A stretch of DNA of 64,000 nucleotides from Rahnella rivi (GCF_019049655.1 NZ_JAFMOX010000050.1:1-64000); one strand, 5' to 3'; numbered from the stretch's first letter, positions 1 through 9,589 are shown. Made by a program: numbers and translations. The notes: a model not told the origin generated them from the letters alone.

Positions 1-162
1 CCTTAGTCTACTTTTCCACTTTCTAAACTAAAAGTTTTATAGATCAATTTTATTAAAAAACTAATACTTGCTGCATTTGTAAATGATTTAAAATTGCTAG
101 TTAATATGTACGTGTATTCAGACAAACCCCATAATTTGTTTCCATTTTAATCCGAGTCACTC

Positions 163-1395
163 ATGCCCGTTAAACTCAATACCGTCCCTGCCGCGTCTGT
201 GCGTCCTGCTCCACCAAAACCTTTACGCTGGTTAAGTGCATTGGTTTGTCTGATTGGAGCAGGAGTATTACTGATGCGCTTTTTTGGAAATCTGGTGGGA
301 AAAACGTCTTTCTGGTGGTTTGCCTTAGGCATTCCTGCGGTTTTCTGGTTTACGCTGATGATTTTTCGTCTGGCTATTTATCTTATGCAACAAATTCAGG
401 CTAATGCCTGGGATAAGAGGCGTGAGCAAGTCATTTTGCACGGAGTTCGCCGTGGGCGTCGGGCGTTGCAGATTTTGGCCGCTGATTGTATTACCGCGCA
501 TAGTAATGATGAGCAATTTGTCACAGTGGCGGATGCGTTACTCAATAATGAAAACAAACTCTTTCCTCAGACGTCGTGGGAGGAAGAAACCAGCATCCGC
601 CATAGCCGCCTTCCTGTTTCTGAGGAAATGTCACAAGAAGCGCTGATCTCGAACTCTTTTGATCGTCTCCTCATTAATCTGGCTGAGCAGTTTTCTTCCC
701 TGCCGCCTGAAAACCCTGTGGTCATTTTATTTGAAACTTCCTGCTCATTGCCTAAAGAGCATGTGCAGGAAATTTGGATGCAAGCTTGGCAGGCCAGTGA
801 GATCTGCCAGCCTGTCAGCTTCATGTCAGGCCACGGCCTGAGTGTCATCGATCACTGGTTAGATCATCGCATTAAAAGTTATGAACTGCTGCTGATTATT
901 GCCGTGCAGATTGCGCCAAAGACATCGGCAATGAGTGCAGAATCTGTCGTGAGTCTTTTGCTGGGAAATCGCCTCACCCAGAAAACGGTGTGCCCGCTCG
1001 CGCTGTTACACCGTCCGGAGGGCTCTGCACCACAGCAAACACCGTTACAGGCGGGACTTTTGCAATCCGCCGACTGGGTTCCCTTAGTTCCTGATGAAAT
1101 ACAGCACCTCTGGATGGCTGAAATATATCCAGAAACTGATGCATATCTTAGTGCAACTGCCGCTCAGGGAAAGCCGCCGTTGCTCAATATTACTCAAGCT
1201 TCATCAGTACATGATTTTAATTCATTTCTGGGTGATCCCGGTATCGCTGGCCCCTGGCTGGCTATCGCCGCTGCCGCTCTGGCCATGAGGAGTCATTCCG
1301 CTCCACATATGATCCTCAGTGGCGAACATGGCAGTGACACTGTCTGGAGTACCGTCGTATCCCCTGTCGCTTCTCACAAGGAGAATAAAGCGTGA
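163..1395 (+). CDS. T6SS-cluster inner-membrane protein of unknown function
   Basis: This 410-residue protein starts with a Pro-rich stretch and then has two hydrophobic segments at about residues 23-45 and 49-74, so it should be an inner-membrane protein with a large soluble C-terminal part. The soluble part shows no motif that I recognise. Its stop overlaps the GTG start of tssM by 3 bp, which implies translational coupling and a role near the TssJLM membrane complex. Similar two-helix proteins are often found directly before tssM in enterobacterial clusters, but I cannot name the family. Start: the ATG at 163 follows 162 bp of AT-rich non-coding DNA with no strong Shine-Dalgarno sequence. 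The rest of the cluster must lie to the left. Confidence 0.75.
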   Translation: MPVKLNTVPAASVRPAPPKPLRWLSALVCLIGAGVLLMRFFGNLVGKTSFWWFALGIPAVFWFTLMIFRLAIYLMQQIQANAWDKRREQVILHGVRRGRRALQILAADCITAHSNDEQFVTVADALLNNENKLFPQTSWEEETSIRHSRLPVSEEMSQEALISNSFDRLLINLAEQFSSLPPENPVVILFETSCSLPKEHVQEIWMQAWQASEICQPVSFMSGHGLSVIDHWLDHRIKSYELLLIIAVQIAPKTSAMSAESVVSLLLGNRLTQKTVCPLALLHRPEGSAPQQTPLQAGLLQSADWVPLVPDEIQHLWMAEIYPETDAYLSATAAQGKPPLLNITQASSVHDFNSFLGDPGIAGPWLAIAAAALAMRSHSAPHMILSGEHGSDTVWSTVVSPVASHKENKA

Positions 1396-4300
1396 AGCGT
1401 ATTGCCCTGCCTGTTAAAAAACCAGAAATTGGGTTCTGGACTGTCATTCTGTTGTTCTTAGTCGCTGGCATGGTTCTCTGCTGGCTGGCCTGGCAGCACC
1501 CGGAACATATAGGTTTAGTACAGGGAACGCCTGAGCGCGATCTTTGGCTGACCGGTCTGATAGTCGGAACCTCCATCCTTGCATGTTGTGCGCTGCTGTC
1601 GTTTTTTGGCACAAGACTCGCAGGAAAAAAGCATTTTGATGAAATTCTCAAACAAGCCCAGGGAGATGATAATCCTTCGCCTGAAAAAACGATTACACCG
1701 GAAGAGAAATCTGTCACTGCGCTAACTCAACTCAAAACCCGCCTGCGCCGCCGTTATGGCCTGTTCTGGCGTTACAAAGTCCGCCTGCTGATGGTCGTCG
1801 GTGAACCGGAGCACATTACAGCACTGGCACCTACTCTGGCACTTCAGGGCTGGCTGGAAGGTCAGCGCACCGTACTTATTCACGGTGGCAGTCTGCATGA
1901 AGCCGGTGATGACTCTCGTCTGTATGAATGGCGGAAACTGCGTCACAACCGTCCGCTGGATGGCATTGTCTGGGCCGTCACCGGATCGCAAAGCAAAACG
2001 CCTCAGTGGATGGATGACGGACTGCGTTCGCTTGAGAAAACTGGCGAAGCTTTACGTTATCAGCCGGCAGTGTATCTGTGGCAGGTTTGTGAAAGCGACT
2101 GGCCGCAGGACGAACGTATTGAGCAGCCGGTCGGGGTTATTTTCCCCGCCAATGCCACTTCGCAGGCGGTAGAAAGCCAGCTGAAATCGCTGATCCCCCT
2201 TCTTCGCCAGCAGGGGATGCAGCAGATATTCACCCGACAGTCACACGATTTTCTGCTGCGTCTGGCGCAGTCGCTCGGCGAAACCGCTGCTGCCCGCTGG
2301 CGTCAGTCCCTGACACCGTGGTTTGCCGACTATGCCGCACGCATTCCCCTGCGCGGCCTGATGTTCAGTCTGCCACAGGCTTTAAACGTTCCGGCAGTCG
2401 TACACGAGAAAACCTGGACACCGTCTGCCAGCTGGCAGAGCGTGATGGATGACTGTCGCTCCGCTCGCGGTCGCCGCGTCGGTCTGCCGTGGGAGCAAAC
2501 GCTCTGCTACGGTGTGCTCGCGCTGATCGTCCTGTGGGGTATTGGCAGCGTGGTGTCGTTTTCTGTGAACCGTCATCAGATGGTCAGTGCAGCGGAACAG
2601 GCGCAATACCTCGCCACACCTCACCCTGTGTCCGATGAGCAGCTGATTGCCTTGCAGGCTCTGCGCAATGATATCGGTCGTCTTCAGACTCGCGTGACTC
2701 AGGGCGCACCGTGGTATCAGCGTTTTGGTCTGGACCACAACGCGCAACTGCTCACCGCTCTGCTGCCATCGTATGGCAACGCGAATAACCGTCTGATTCG
2801 CGATGCCGCGGCTGAAAGTTTGCAGCGTAAGCTCAACGAACTGGCCAGCCTCCCGGCTAACAGCCCGAAACGGGCTGCGCTGGCTAAATCAGGTTATGAC
2901 CAGTTAAAGGCCTATCTGATGATGGCTCGCCCGGAGAAGTCCGAGGCCGCGTTTTACGCCCAAGTCATGAAAACCGCCGAGCCTCTGCGAACAGGGGTAT
3001 CCCCTGGGTTATGGCAAAGTCTTGCACCCGACTTATGGCAATTTTATGCCATTAACCTGCCCGCTCAGCCGGGCTGGAAGATTCAGCCGGATAGCTCACT
3101 GGTTTCCCAGTCACGGCAGGTTCTGCTCGGGGAGATCGGTCAGCGTAATGCGGAAAGCACGTTATATGAAAACATGCTGCTATCGGTGCGCCGTAACTAT
3201 GCGGACATGACGCTCGTCGATATGACGGGCGACACTGACGCACAGCGCCTGTTCCAAAGTGATGACGTGGTACCCGGGATGTTTACCCGCAAAGCATGGG
3301 ATGAACAAATCCAGCAGGCGATCGATAAAGCCGTCACCGCACGTCGCGAGGAAATCGACTGGGTATTAAGCGACAACCGACGGGCAACGTCTGAAGACAT
3401 TTCTCCTGAAGCGCTAAAAAAACGTCTTACCGAGCGGTATTTCACTGACTTTGCCAGCAGCTGGCTCAACTTCCTCAATGGCCTGCAATGGAACGAAGCG
3501 AAAAATCTGTCTGATGTGATTGACCAGCTTACCCTGATGAGTGACGTACGCCAGTCACCGCTCATTGCCCTGATGAATACACTGGCATGGCAAGGTCAGA
3601 CGGGGCAGAAAAATGAAGCGCTCTCAGACTCGCTGGTGAAATCTGCTAAGGCGTTGATGAACAAAGAAGCTCAACCCGCTATCGATCAGCACGCAAGCGG
3701 TCCAGTCGGCCCCCTTGATGAAACATTTGGTCCCCTGCTCGCCATGATGGGCAAAGGCAACGTGCAAAATATGATGTCATCAGACATGTCGCTTAGCCTT
3801 CAAACCCTGCTGACCCGTGTCACCCGAGTACGTCTGAAACTCCAGCAGATCGCTAACGCTTCAGATCCACAGGAAATGACGCAGGTGCTGGCACAAACCG
3901 TATTCCAGGGCAAAAGCGTAGACCTGACTGATACACAGGAATACGGCAGTCTTATTGCCGCCAGTCTGGGTGAAGAATGGAGCGGATTCGGCCATACCCT
4001 GTTTGTTCAGCCACTGACTCAAGCCTGGGAAACGGTGCTTCAGCCCTCCTCTGCCAGTCTGAATGAACAGTGGAAAAACGCCATTGTCGCCAACTGGAAA
4101 TCGGCGTTTGATGGACGCTACCCGTTTGCAGCCAGTAAAAGCGATGCTTCCTTGCCGATGCTGGCCGAATTTATCCGCAAGGACAGTGGCCGCATCGACA
4201 GCTTCCTGACCCGTGAACTCAGCGGGGTTCTGCACAAGGAGGGGACGCGCTGGGTGCCGGATAAAGTCAACAGTCAGGGGCTGACCTTCAACCCTGAATT

Positions 4301-4817
4301 TCTTAACGCCATCAACCAGCTGAGCCAGATCTCCGACATTTTGTTCACGGACGGCAGCCAGGGAATGCGCTTTGAATTGCTGGCCCGCCCGGTACCCAAC
4401 GTGGTGGAAACCAACCTCATGATCGATGGACAAAAGCTTCATTACTTCAACCAGATGGAAAGCTGGCAAAGCTTTCGGTGGCCGGGGGATACCTATAAAC
4501 CGGGCACCATGCTGACCTGGACTTCAACCTCCGCCGGTGCCCGCTTGTACGGGGATTATCAGGGAACCTGGGGCCTTATCCGCTGGCTTGAGCAGGCTAA
4601 ACAACAAAAGCTGGATGAAGGCCGATATCAGCTGACGTTCAACACCTCAGACAAACAGCAACTGCAGTGGATACTGCGTACCGAACTGGGTAAAGGCCCG
4701 CTGGGTCTGCTGCAACTGCGTAACTTCACGTTACCGGCGCAGATTTTCCTGATTCAGGACAATCCCTCCGTTTCTGAACAACCTTTTGATCCCGATGCAA
4801 TCGCCGAGGAGCCGTAA
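1392..4817 (+). CDS. tssM: TssM (IcmF/VasK) T6SS inner-membrane protein
   Basis: TssM spans the inner membrane and, with TssJ and TssL, forms the trans-envelope channel that docks the T6SS baseplate. The 1141-residue product has the usual layout: two hydrophobic helices at about residues 12-32 and 52-72, a cytoplasmic domain, a third helix at about 370-392 and a long periplasmic part ending in the beta-rich region that binds TssJ. The cytoplasmic domain starts with a strand (KVRLLMVVGEPEH) where some homologues have a Walker A loop; no GxxxxGK(S/T) is present, so this is a short form without an intact nucleotide site. Translation starts at GTG overlapping the previous stop. The last base of the stop is the first base of the tssA ATG. 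Confidence 0.95.
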   Translation: MKRIALPVKKPEIGFWTVILLFLVAGMVLCWLAWQHPEHIGLVQGTPERDLWLTGLIVGTSILACCALLSFFGTRLAGKKHFDEILKQAQGDDNPSPEKTITPEEKSVTALTQLKTRLRRRYGLFWRYKVRLLMVVGEPEHITALAPTLALQGWLEGQRTVLIHGGSLHEAGDDSRLYEWRKLRHNRPLDGIVWAVTGSQSKTPQWMDDGLRSLEKTGEALRYQPAVYLWQVCESDWPQDERIEQPVGVIFPANATSQAVESQLKSLIPLLRQQGMQQIFTRQSHDFLLRLAQSLGETAAARWRQSLTPWFADYAARIPLRGLMFSLPQALNVPAVVHEKTWTPSASWQSVMDDCRSARGRRVGLPWEQTLCYGVLALIVLWGIGSVVSFSVNRHQMVSAAEQAQYLATPHPVSDEQLIALQALRNDIGRLQTRVTQGAPWYQRFGLDHNAQLLTALLPSYGNANNRLIRDAAAESLQRKLNELASLPANSPKRAALAKSGYDQLKAYLMMARPEKSEAAFYAQVMKTAEPLRTGVSPGLWQSLAPDLWQFYAINLPAQPGWKIQPDSSLVSQSRQVLLGEIGQRNAESTLYENMLLSVRRNYADMTLVDMTGDTDAQRLFQSDDVVPGMFTRKAWDEQIQQAIDKAVTARREEIDWVLSDNRRATSEDISPEALKKRLTERYFTDFASSWLNFLNGLQWNEAKNLSDVIDQLTLMSDVRQSPLIALMNTLAWQGQTGQKNEALSDSLVKSAKALMNKEAQPAIDQHASGPVGPLDETFGPLLAMMGKGNVQNMMSSDMSLSLQTLLTRVTRVRLKLQQIANASDPQEMTQVLAQTVFQGKSVDLTDTQEYGSLIAASLGEEWSGFGHTLFVQPLTQAWETVLQPSSASLNEQWKNAIVANWKSAFDGRYPFAASKSDASLPMLAEFIRKDSGRIDSFLTRELSGVLHKEGTRWVPDKVNSQGLTFNPEFLNAINQLSQISDILFTDGSQGMRFELLARPVPNVVETNLMIDGQKLHYFNQMESWQSFRWPGDTYKPGTMLTWTSTSAGARLYGDYQGTWGLIRWLEQAKQQKLDEGRYQLTFNTSDKQQLQWILRTELGKGPLGLLQLRNFTLPAQIFLIQDNPSVSEQPFDPDAIAEEP

Positions 4818-6409
4818 TGGCCACATTAACTACATTGCTTGCCGCCTGCGCGGCAAAGCCTGAATCGCTTTTACCTCAGGCAGAAAAACAGGCTGCCCTT
4901 TGGGATAAATGGTTGCAGCCTGTTACGCCGGATCAACCCGCAGGCGAAGATCCGGGTTACGACGACGACTTCCAGCAGATGCGCGAAGAGGTCAATAAAC
5001 TCTCCGGGGCGGATACGACCCTGACCTGCGAACTGGCAGAAAAACTGCTCGCCAGTCAGTGTAAAGACGTCCGCGTTGCCACGTACTACATCTGGGCGCG
5101 CCTTCATCGTGATGGCGAAGCCGGTCTGGCTGACGGACTTTCCCTGCTGGCCGGGCTGATCGCCCGCTTCGGGGAAACGCTGCATCCGCTTCGCGCAAAC
5201 AGCCGCAAGACATCACTGGAATGGATCGCAGGATCCCGCGTGCTGGACAGCCTGTCGCTCTATCCTGAAGTCGATAAAACGGATTTTGCCCGCATCGTTG
5301 GCGCACTGGCGTTAATTGAACAGGGTGTTAGCACCTGGAATGACTCTTCACGGCCAGAACTGGGTGCGCTCTATGCCGCACTGGAAAACCGCCTCGCTCA
5401 GTCGGGCGGGATGAACGCCGTCGTCCCGCAAACCAGCGCCTCGTCATCACAGTCAGAAAGTGCGGGATTATCCCCTTCCCTGCGTGCTGTACAGTCAGGA
5501 CGGGACCTGCTTGATCAGGCAAAAATGCTGGCAAAATACCTGCGGGATCAACCGCAAGGCTGGCTCTCAGGGCACCATCTTATTAAGAGCGTTCGCTGGG
5601 ACACTGTGCACGAACTGCCGCCGCTGGATGCCAGTGGCCGCACCCGTCTGTTGCCGCCCCGCCCTGAATATCGTGCACAGCTTAAGCGTTTGTATCTGCA
5701 ACAAAGTTGGGTGGAGTTGCTGGAGCAGGCTGAATCGATGTTTGCTGAAGGCGTTAACCATTTCTGGCTCGACGTGCAGTGGTATTTGCACCAGGCACTC
5801 AGCAAAGCCGGCGCACCTTATGAAGGCTGGGCTACCTGCATCACGCAAGATCTGGCGCTGTTCCTCACCCGTTTGCCGGGTCTGGAAAGTTTGTCATGGA
5901 GCGACGGCACGCCGTTTGCCGATGAAGTGACGCAGGGCTGGATTAACCAGCAGGTGCTGGGATCCGTCTCTGGCTGGGGAAATGAACCCGCGGCATGCGT
6001 CGCGTCCGGTGAGGATGACATCCTGCTGCTGGAACCCGAAGCCCTGGCACAGGCAGACAGCGACGGGGTGGAGTCGGCTCTGACCTGGCTTCAGACCAGG
6101 CCAGGCATCCACACTGACCGCCACCAATGGCTGTTGCGCTTAGTGATGGCGCGTGTGTCGGAGCAGTACGGTAAAAATGATATGGCGCTGCATTTGCTCA
6201 GCAGCCTTGACAGTGACAGCCTCTCACTCACGTTGCCGCAGTGGGAGCCGGGGCTGGTATTTGAAGTCAAAGCGCGCCGGCTGAAATTACTGCGTATGAA
6301 ATCGCAACGAGGCGACGGAGATAAAAACCGCATGCTGAATGACATGGACACCCTGCTCAGCGCACTGATCGCCATCGACCCTGCCCGCGCCGCCGTGTTG
6401 TGCGGTTAG
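4817..6409 (+). CDS. tssA: TssA, T6SS baseplate/sheath assembly protein
   Basis: TssA primes and coordinates polymerisation of the Hcp tube and TssBC sheath. The 530-residue protein has the ImpA N-terminal domain at about residues 30-150, where LHPLRANSRKTSLEWIAG is the characteristic stretch, followed by a variable linker and a helical C-terminal region. It is coupled to tssM by a 1-bp overlap. Its last codons (ALIAIDPARAAVLCG, stop) reappear as a fragment 3.5 kb downstream at 9839-9919, just before the second PAAR gene. The tssA 3' end and the following leader were therefore copied together with the PAAR module. A second, VasL-type TssA relative lies at 17132. Confidence 0.93.
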   Translation: MATLTTLLAACAAKPESLLPQAEKQAALWDKWLQPVTPDQPAGEDPGYDDDFQQMREEVNKLSGADTTLTCELAEKLLASQCKDVRVATYYIWARLHRDGEAGLADGLSLLAGLIARFGETLHPLRANSRKTSLEWIAGSRVLDSLSLYPEVDKTDFARIVGALALIEQGVSTWNDSSRPELGALYAALENRLAQSGGMNAVVPQTSASSSQSESAGLSPSLRAVQSGRDLLDQAKMLAKYLRDQPQGWLSGHHLIKSVRWDTVHELPPLDASGRTRLLPPRPEYRAQLKRLYLQQSWVELLEQAESMFAEGVNHFWLDVQWYLHQALSKAGAPYEGWATCITQDLALFLTRLPGLESLSWSDGTPFADEVTQGWINQQVLGSVSGWGNEPAACVASGEDDILLLEPEALAQADSDGVESALTWLQTRPGIHTDRHQWLLRLVMARVSEQYGKNDMALHLLSSLDSDSLSLTLPQWEPGLVFEVKARRLKLLRMKSQRGDGDKNRMLNDMDTLLSALIAIDPARAAVLCG

Positions 6410-6431
6410 AACTCAATAAAGGACTTTCACT

Positions 6432-7691
6432 ATGGCAAAAGGTTATTACTTAGTTTTGGGGGATAAAACCACCTGCGGAGGAAAAATCCTCAGCGGTGAA
6501 CCTACTCACACCATCATGGGCAACCCCGTTGCCCGGGAACAAGACCCTGTCACTTGCGGCAATCATCCTGGAATTTATAAGATCATCGGGCATATTCCTG
6601 GTGATTCAATAATGGGCCGAAAATTTGCTGGTACGTTACACAGCAAAAGCAGTTGCCCCTGTCAGGCTAGATTTGTTCCGTCGATGGTGAATGATGCGTA
6701 TGACTTCTCAGGTAGTTCATCGGCAGAAACTAAAAATCCTTCCGACACGAAAAAATCAGTGCAGTCCTCTTACGTCACTGGCGAAACCACTAAGTCGGGA
6801 TTTGTTCCTGATTACCCTGCTACCTCATTGATAAATACGCATACGTTGCCTGATGATCGTGTCCGAGCCATGCTTGAAGCAAGAAATCAGGACGTGATGT
6901 TACTTACCGCAACAGAAGGTTATGAAATTTTAGTATATTGGAATGTGTTTAAAGAAGGATGGGTAGATATCACTCAATCAGGACCAGGGCAAATTTTAGT
7001 CAACTATGGACTAAATGGAAGAGATGCAATAAATACCTCTTTAGTAATATCAAAATTAGGTAGTTTTGGCCTGCGTGCTACGACTTTTGTCAATGAAAAA
7101 GGAACAGAGCTAATAAAAATTTCAGGCTACGCTGGCATTCGAAAAATATTGAATGCTCCCTTGTTTTCGCTAAAAAACCCAAAGGTTGTAGACATTGGCA
7201 TCGGAAAGTATGGGCTGGCAAAATCAGTAATCGAAGGTGCAAGGCTAACTATATATGTTGCTACTGCATACAGAACGGTTGATTTTATTTTAAATGATCA
7301 AACGACTTTAGCGATGTTTATTGGTAGTCTTGCTACCGATGTTGTAAAGGTTGGTATTGTTTCTGCGACTGTATGGGGGGTAGGGGCCCTTATTTCAATG
7401 ACACCTTTCGTTGTTGGACCCTTAGTTGTTGTAGTTGTTATCGGCTTTGGGACTGCTTGGTTACTCAACTTTATGGATGAGAAGTTCGGTATAACTGATA
7501 AAGTAGTTAAATATATCGAATCAGCTCAGCAAGAGTTCGTTTGGAAAGCAAGGCAAATAGAAAAAGGCATTTGGGATTTAGGAACAATGTATGCCGAAGA
7601 AATGCTTGAAGTCGGAGTGGAAGTCATCGAAGAACAAGTAATAAAATATTTGCGCTCAACCATTCACAATGTAAATCCTCAGGTGTATTGA
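6432..7691 (+). CDS. PAAR-domain T6SS effector with YafU-like putative pore-forming C-terminus (copy 1)
   Basis: Residues 1 to about 90 are a PAAR domain (GDKTTCGGKILSG, THTIMGNPVAR, VTCG, HPGIYKI), which caps the VgrG spike and carries cargo. After a Ser/Lys/Thr linker comes a region of about 300 residues of unknown fold, then a hydrophobic hairpin at about residues 300-348 and a charged helical tail ending NPQVY. From memory, the hairpin and the following LLNFMDEKFGITDK resemble the small E. coli inner-membrane protein YafU (VLNEID motif). A membrane-disrupting toxin is therefore my best guess; no catalytic motif is visible. The gene is AT-rich after the PAAR part, unlike tssA. A DUF1240-type gene follows after 2 bp, as expected for a toxin-immunity pair. 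Start: ATG with AAAGGA 9 bp upstream. Confidence 0.85.
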   Translation: MAKGYYLVLGDKTTCGGKILSGEPTHTIMGNPVAREQDPVTCGNHPGIYKIIGHIPGDSIMGRKFAGTLHSKSSCPCQARFVPSMVNDAYDFSGSSSAETKNPSDTKKSVQSSYVTGETTKSGFVPDYPATSLINTHTLPDDRVRAMLEARNQDVMLLTATEGYEILVYWNVFKEGWVDITQSGPGQILVNYGLNGRDAINTSLVISKLGSFGLRATTFVNEKGTELIKISGYAGIRKILNAPLFSLKNPKVVDIGIGKYGLAKSVIEGARLTIYVATAYRTVDFILNDQTTLAMFIGSLATDVVKVGIVSATVWGVGALISMTPFVVGPLVVVVVIGFGTAWLLNFMDEKFGITDKVVKYIESAQQEFVWKARQIEKGIWDLGTMYAEEMLEVGVEVIEEQVIKYLRSTIHNVNPQVY

Positions 7692-7693
7692 TC

Positions 7694-8119
7694 ATGTATG
7701 ATGCTAAACACAGATTTTTCGCTTTTTTGGGATTGCTTTTTTTCTTATTGCTTACCTCAACGATCTCTTTTTTTGGATTTGAATCGCTCCTGGGATATTT
7801 TGATAATTTGCCGACTTTCACTTTTTCCTCATGGAGTGTTTTCGCAGCGCTATCACCTCTCGTCATAATTCCATTTCTACTCATGATAATACCAGTAATT
7901 ATAAGAGGAAAGCAGATTGAAATTAAGGCAGGTAAAAGGCTATTGATTTTCTCACTAACATCATTAGTTCTAATTATAATTATAATGTTTGCCTTTTCAT
8001 TTATCTATAAAACTTTTTTAAATAACAAAGGTTATGTAGAATGCATTGAGACTCCAATGGGCTGGACACCAGGAATGGCAACTAAATACTCTATCAAAAA
8101 AAGTTATTGTGTAAAGTAA
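7694..8119 (+). CDS. DUF1240-type membrane protein, probable immunity protein 1
   Basis: This 141-residue protein has three to four hydrophobic helices (about residues 7-30, 46-68 and 82-106) and the C-terminal signature KGYxECxxTPxGWTPGMATKYxI..C with two conserved cysteines. I recognise this as the DUF1240 family, which is common in Yersinia, Photorhabdus and Serratia. It starts 2 bp after the effector stop, so the two are cotranslated. A polytopic inner-membrane protein next to a hydrophobic toxin is the classic arrangement for immunity to pore formers (as for colicin immunity proteins). The immunity role is inferred from position and topology only. I chose the ATG at 7694 over the TTG at 7688, which overlaps the effector stop. 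Confidence 0.8.
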   Translation: MYDAKHRFFAFLGLLFFLLLTSTISFFGFESLLGYFDNLPTFTFSSWSVFAALSPLVIIPFLLMIIPVIIRGKQIEIKAGKRLLIFSLTSLVLIIIIMFAFSFIYKTFLNNKGYVECIETPMGWTPGMATKYSIKKSYCVK

Positions 8120-8383
8120 CCTACGGACGGGATAACCATGGTAACAGTTGAGATTATTTTTATAATGTTCTTCTACACTAGAAACTGATCGATTATTTTC
8201 ATGGCTATCTCTTTCGGATTTATTTAACTCATTCCCTTAAAATTACATTGTATATTGTGGCAGCATACAAAATTCTTGATTGTATTTAAATAATTAAAAT
8301 ACACTTTCAACATACATTTATTCTCTTACAGCTGATGTATTAAAATCGCAATAGCACCTACCATTTCATTTATGGTTTGTTGA

Positions 8384-8530
8384 AAAGCGCGAGAAATGGA
8401 AAATGGATTTTGGGACTTGGGAGCCATGTTTGCCGATGAAATACTTATAAAAGGTACAAAAGTCATTGAATCAGAAGTTAGAAATTACCTAAGATATGCT
8501 CTTAGTGGAATAAACCTTAGAAAATATTGA
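8384..8530 (+). pseudogene. Remnant: C-terminal tail of a PAAR/YafU-like effector
   Basis: Reading from 8384 to the TGA at 8530 gives KAREMENGFWDLGAMFADE and then a tail ending LRYALSGINLRKY. It aligns residue by residue with the last 50 or so residues of copy 1 (KARQIEKGIWDLGTMYAEE, ending LRSTIHNVNPQVY) and copy 2. The codon just before is TGA where the intact copies have TGG (Trp). Nothing of the PAAR or core regions survives upstream. The decayed immunity gene follows 1 bp later, so a third effector-immunity pair once stood here. Confidence 0.85.
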
Positions 8531-8531
8531 A

Positions 8532-8940
8532 ATGAAAACAAGATCGGCCGCATCATTGTATATAATATTAAGCACATCTTTATTATCTCTGTATTTATGG
8601 GTTCATGAAATAATCGATTATCTAGAATTTAGGCATGTAATCACTTTTTCATGGATGTCTATTGGTTTGGTATGCATCCCTATTATTTTCTCTTTTCCAA
8701 TTTATTGGTTTTTTTAGACTGTATCTATGAAAGAAAAGTAGCAATCGAGAAGATGGAAAGGATAATTCCCTATTTTAAACAGTTATGTATGCTCCCTTTC
8801 ATTTTAGTCATACCCGTTTCATTGGGGTATATCACTATCTTAAAAAACAAAGGGTATGCTTCATGTCAACAAACCCCCTCAGGCTGGATGCCTGGACTGC
8901 TGAAAAATATGCTATTAATAAGGAATTGTGTGGAAAGTGA
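8532..8940 (+). pseudogene. DUF1240-type immunity gene with two frameshifts
   Basis: The first 60 or so codons (from MKTRSAASLYIILS) give the first two hydrophobic helices. The frame then breaks at a run of seven T (8709-8715); adding one T restores the continuation DCIYERKVAIEKMERI. Near the end, KGYASCQQTPSGWMPG matches the DUF1240 signature, but the frame shifts again near 8896; adding one base there restores TAEKYAINKELCGK and a TGA at 8938-8940. Two independent single-base losses make this a pseudogene rather than a read error, although the T-run alone could be slippage. It follows the decayed effector tail at 8384-8530. Confidence 0.82.
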
Positions 8941-9234
8941 ACTAGTAAGAGAGCGTTAGATTATTTTTTCAATGTATTGCGAAGGAGAAGCGGAAAGAAA
9001 ACACAAGAAAAGCAAACAAACAAGGATATTGAAGGAAAGGATTGAATAATAAAAAAAATACGGCATAACACCGGTGATTTATTTATTATATGCAATAATA
9101 AAAACTTTCCTTTTTTGAGATTTATACTTTCCTCAGGATTGTTTGCCTCTGTTTTTACACTGTGATTTATTTACAATCTTCATTGATGGGTTTAAACTTC
9201 TTGAAGAGTCTTAAGATACAAACTTCAAAATTGA
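8941..9234. other. AT-rich non-coding stretch within the effector island
   Basis: No reading frame with family resemblance and no clear terminator is visible. It is a poly-purine and AT-rich spacer between two decayed modules. Confidence 0.5.
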
Positions 9235-9324
9235 GATTCTGAAGTTGGGGCACTTGGTGACTCTTTATCACTTTATTCTGTTGGAACAGTAGATGAGTAT
9301 CTTGGGGGGTTTTATGAGCTTTAA
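9235..9324 (+). pseudogene. Probable 3' scar of an unidentified toxin gene
   Basis: A 29-codon frame bounded by stops reads DSEVGALG followed by DSLSLYSVGTVDEYLGG and ends at TAA 9322. Its composition looks like real protein rather than random AT-rich DNA. Its stop overlaps the start of the next gene by 11 bp, which is the layout seen between effector and immunity genes. The sequence does not match the two intact effectors, so the lost toxin belonged to another type. This is inference from context; I cannot identify the family. Confidence 0.4.
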
Positions 9325-9589
9325 TAAAAATAATAAATACATTATTCGTTGGGGGTTTATTAGCCTTGTTGTTATATGCTATTTTTTTGGTCTAATAGGA
9401 GCTTCATTTTCATTATCAGCTTTCATAGAAAATCAAAGTATGCAGATTTCTGGTCCTGTTAGCGTAGGTGAATACTCAGAAACAATAGATTCTTTAATGA
9501 AAGCCACCGATAATATATTCTATGTGGCCACCATTGGATTCATTATATGCGTGCCTTTGATCCTATTAATTTTTAATCGAGTTAGATGA
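9314..9589 (+). CDS. Small two-helix membrane protein, candidate orphan immunity protein
   Basis: This 91-residue protein begins MSFNKNNKYIIRW and has two strong hydrophobic helices at about residues 13-33 and 68-88, separated by a polar, probably periplasmic, loop. I chose the ATG at 9314 because GGGGGG lies 5 bp upstream; an in-frame ATG at 9293 lacks such a site. No family is recognised. Its position behind a probable toxin-tail scar and inside an array of immunity-like genes suggests an immunity gene kept after its toxin was lost. The composition is AT-rich like the rest of the island. Confidence 0.6.
   Translation: MSFNKNNKYIIRWGFISLVVICYFFGLIGASFSLSAFIENQSMQISGPVSVGEYSETIDSLMKATDNIFYVATIGFIICVPLILLIFNRVR

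Noticed and set aside
1..162. End of an upstream T6SS gene at the left edge
   Set aside because: All frames are broken by stops and the stretch is AT-rich; no gene end could be recognised.
8120..8380. More of the decayed effector upstream of 8384
   Set aside because: No convincing match to the PAAR or core region could be found by eye.
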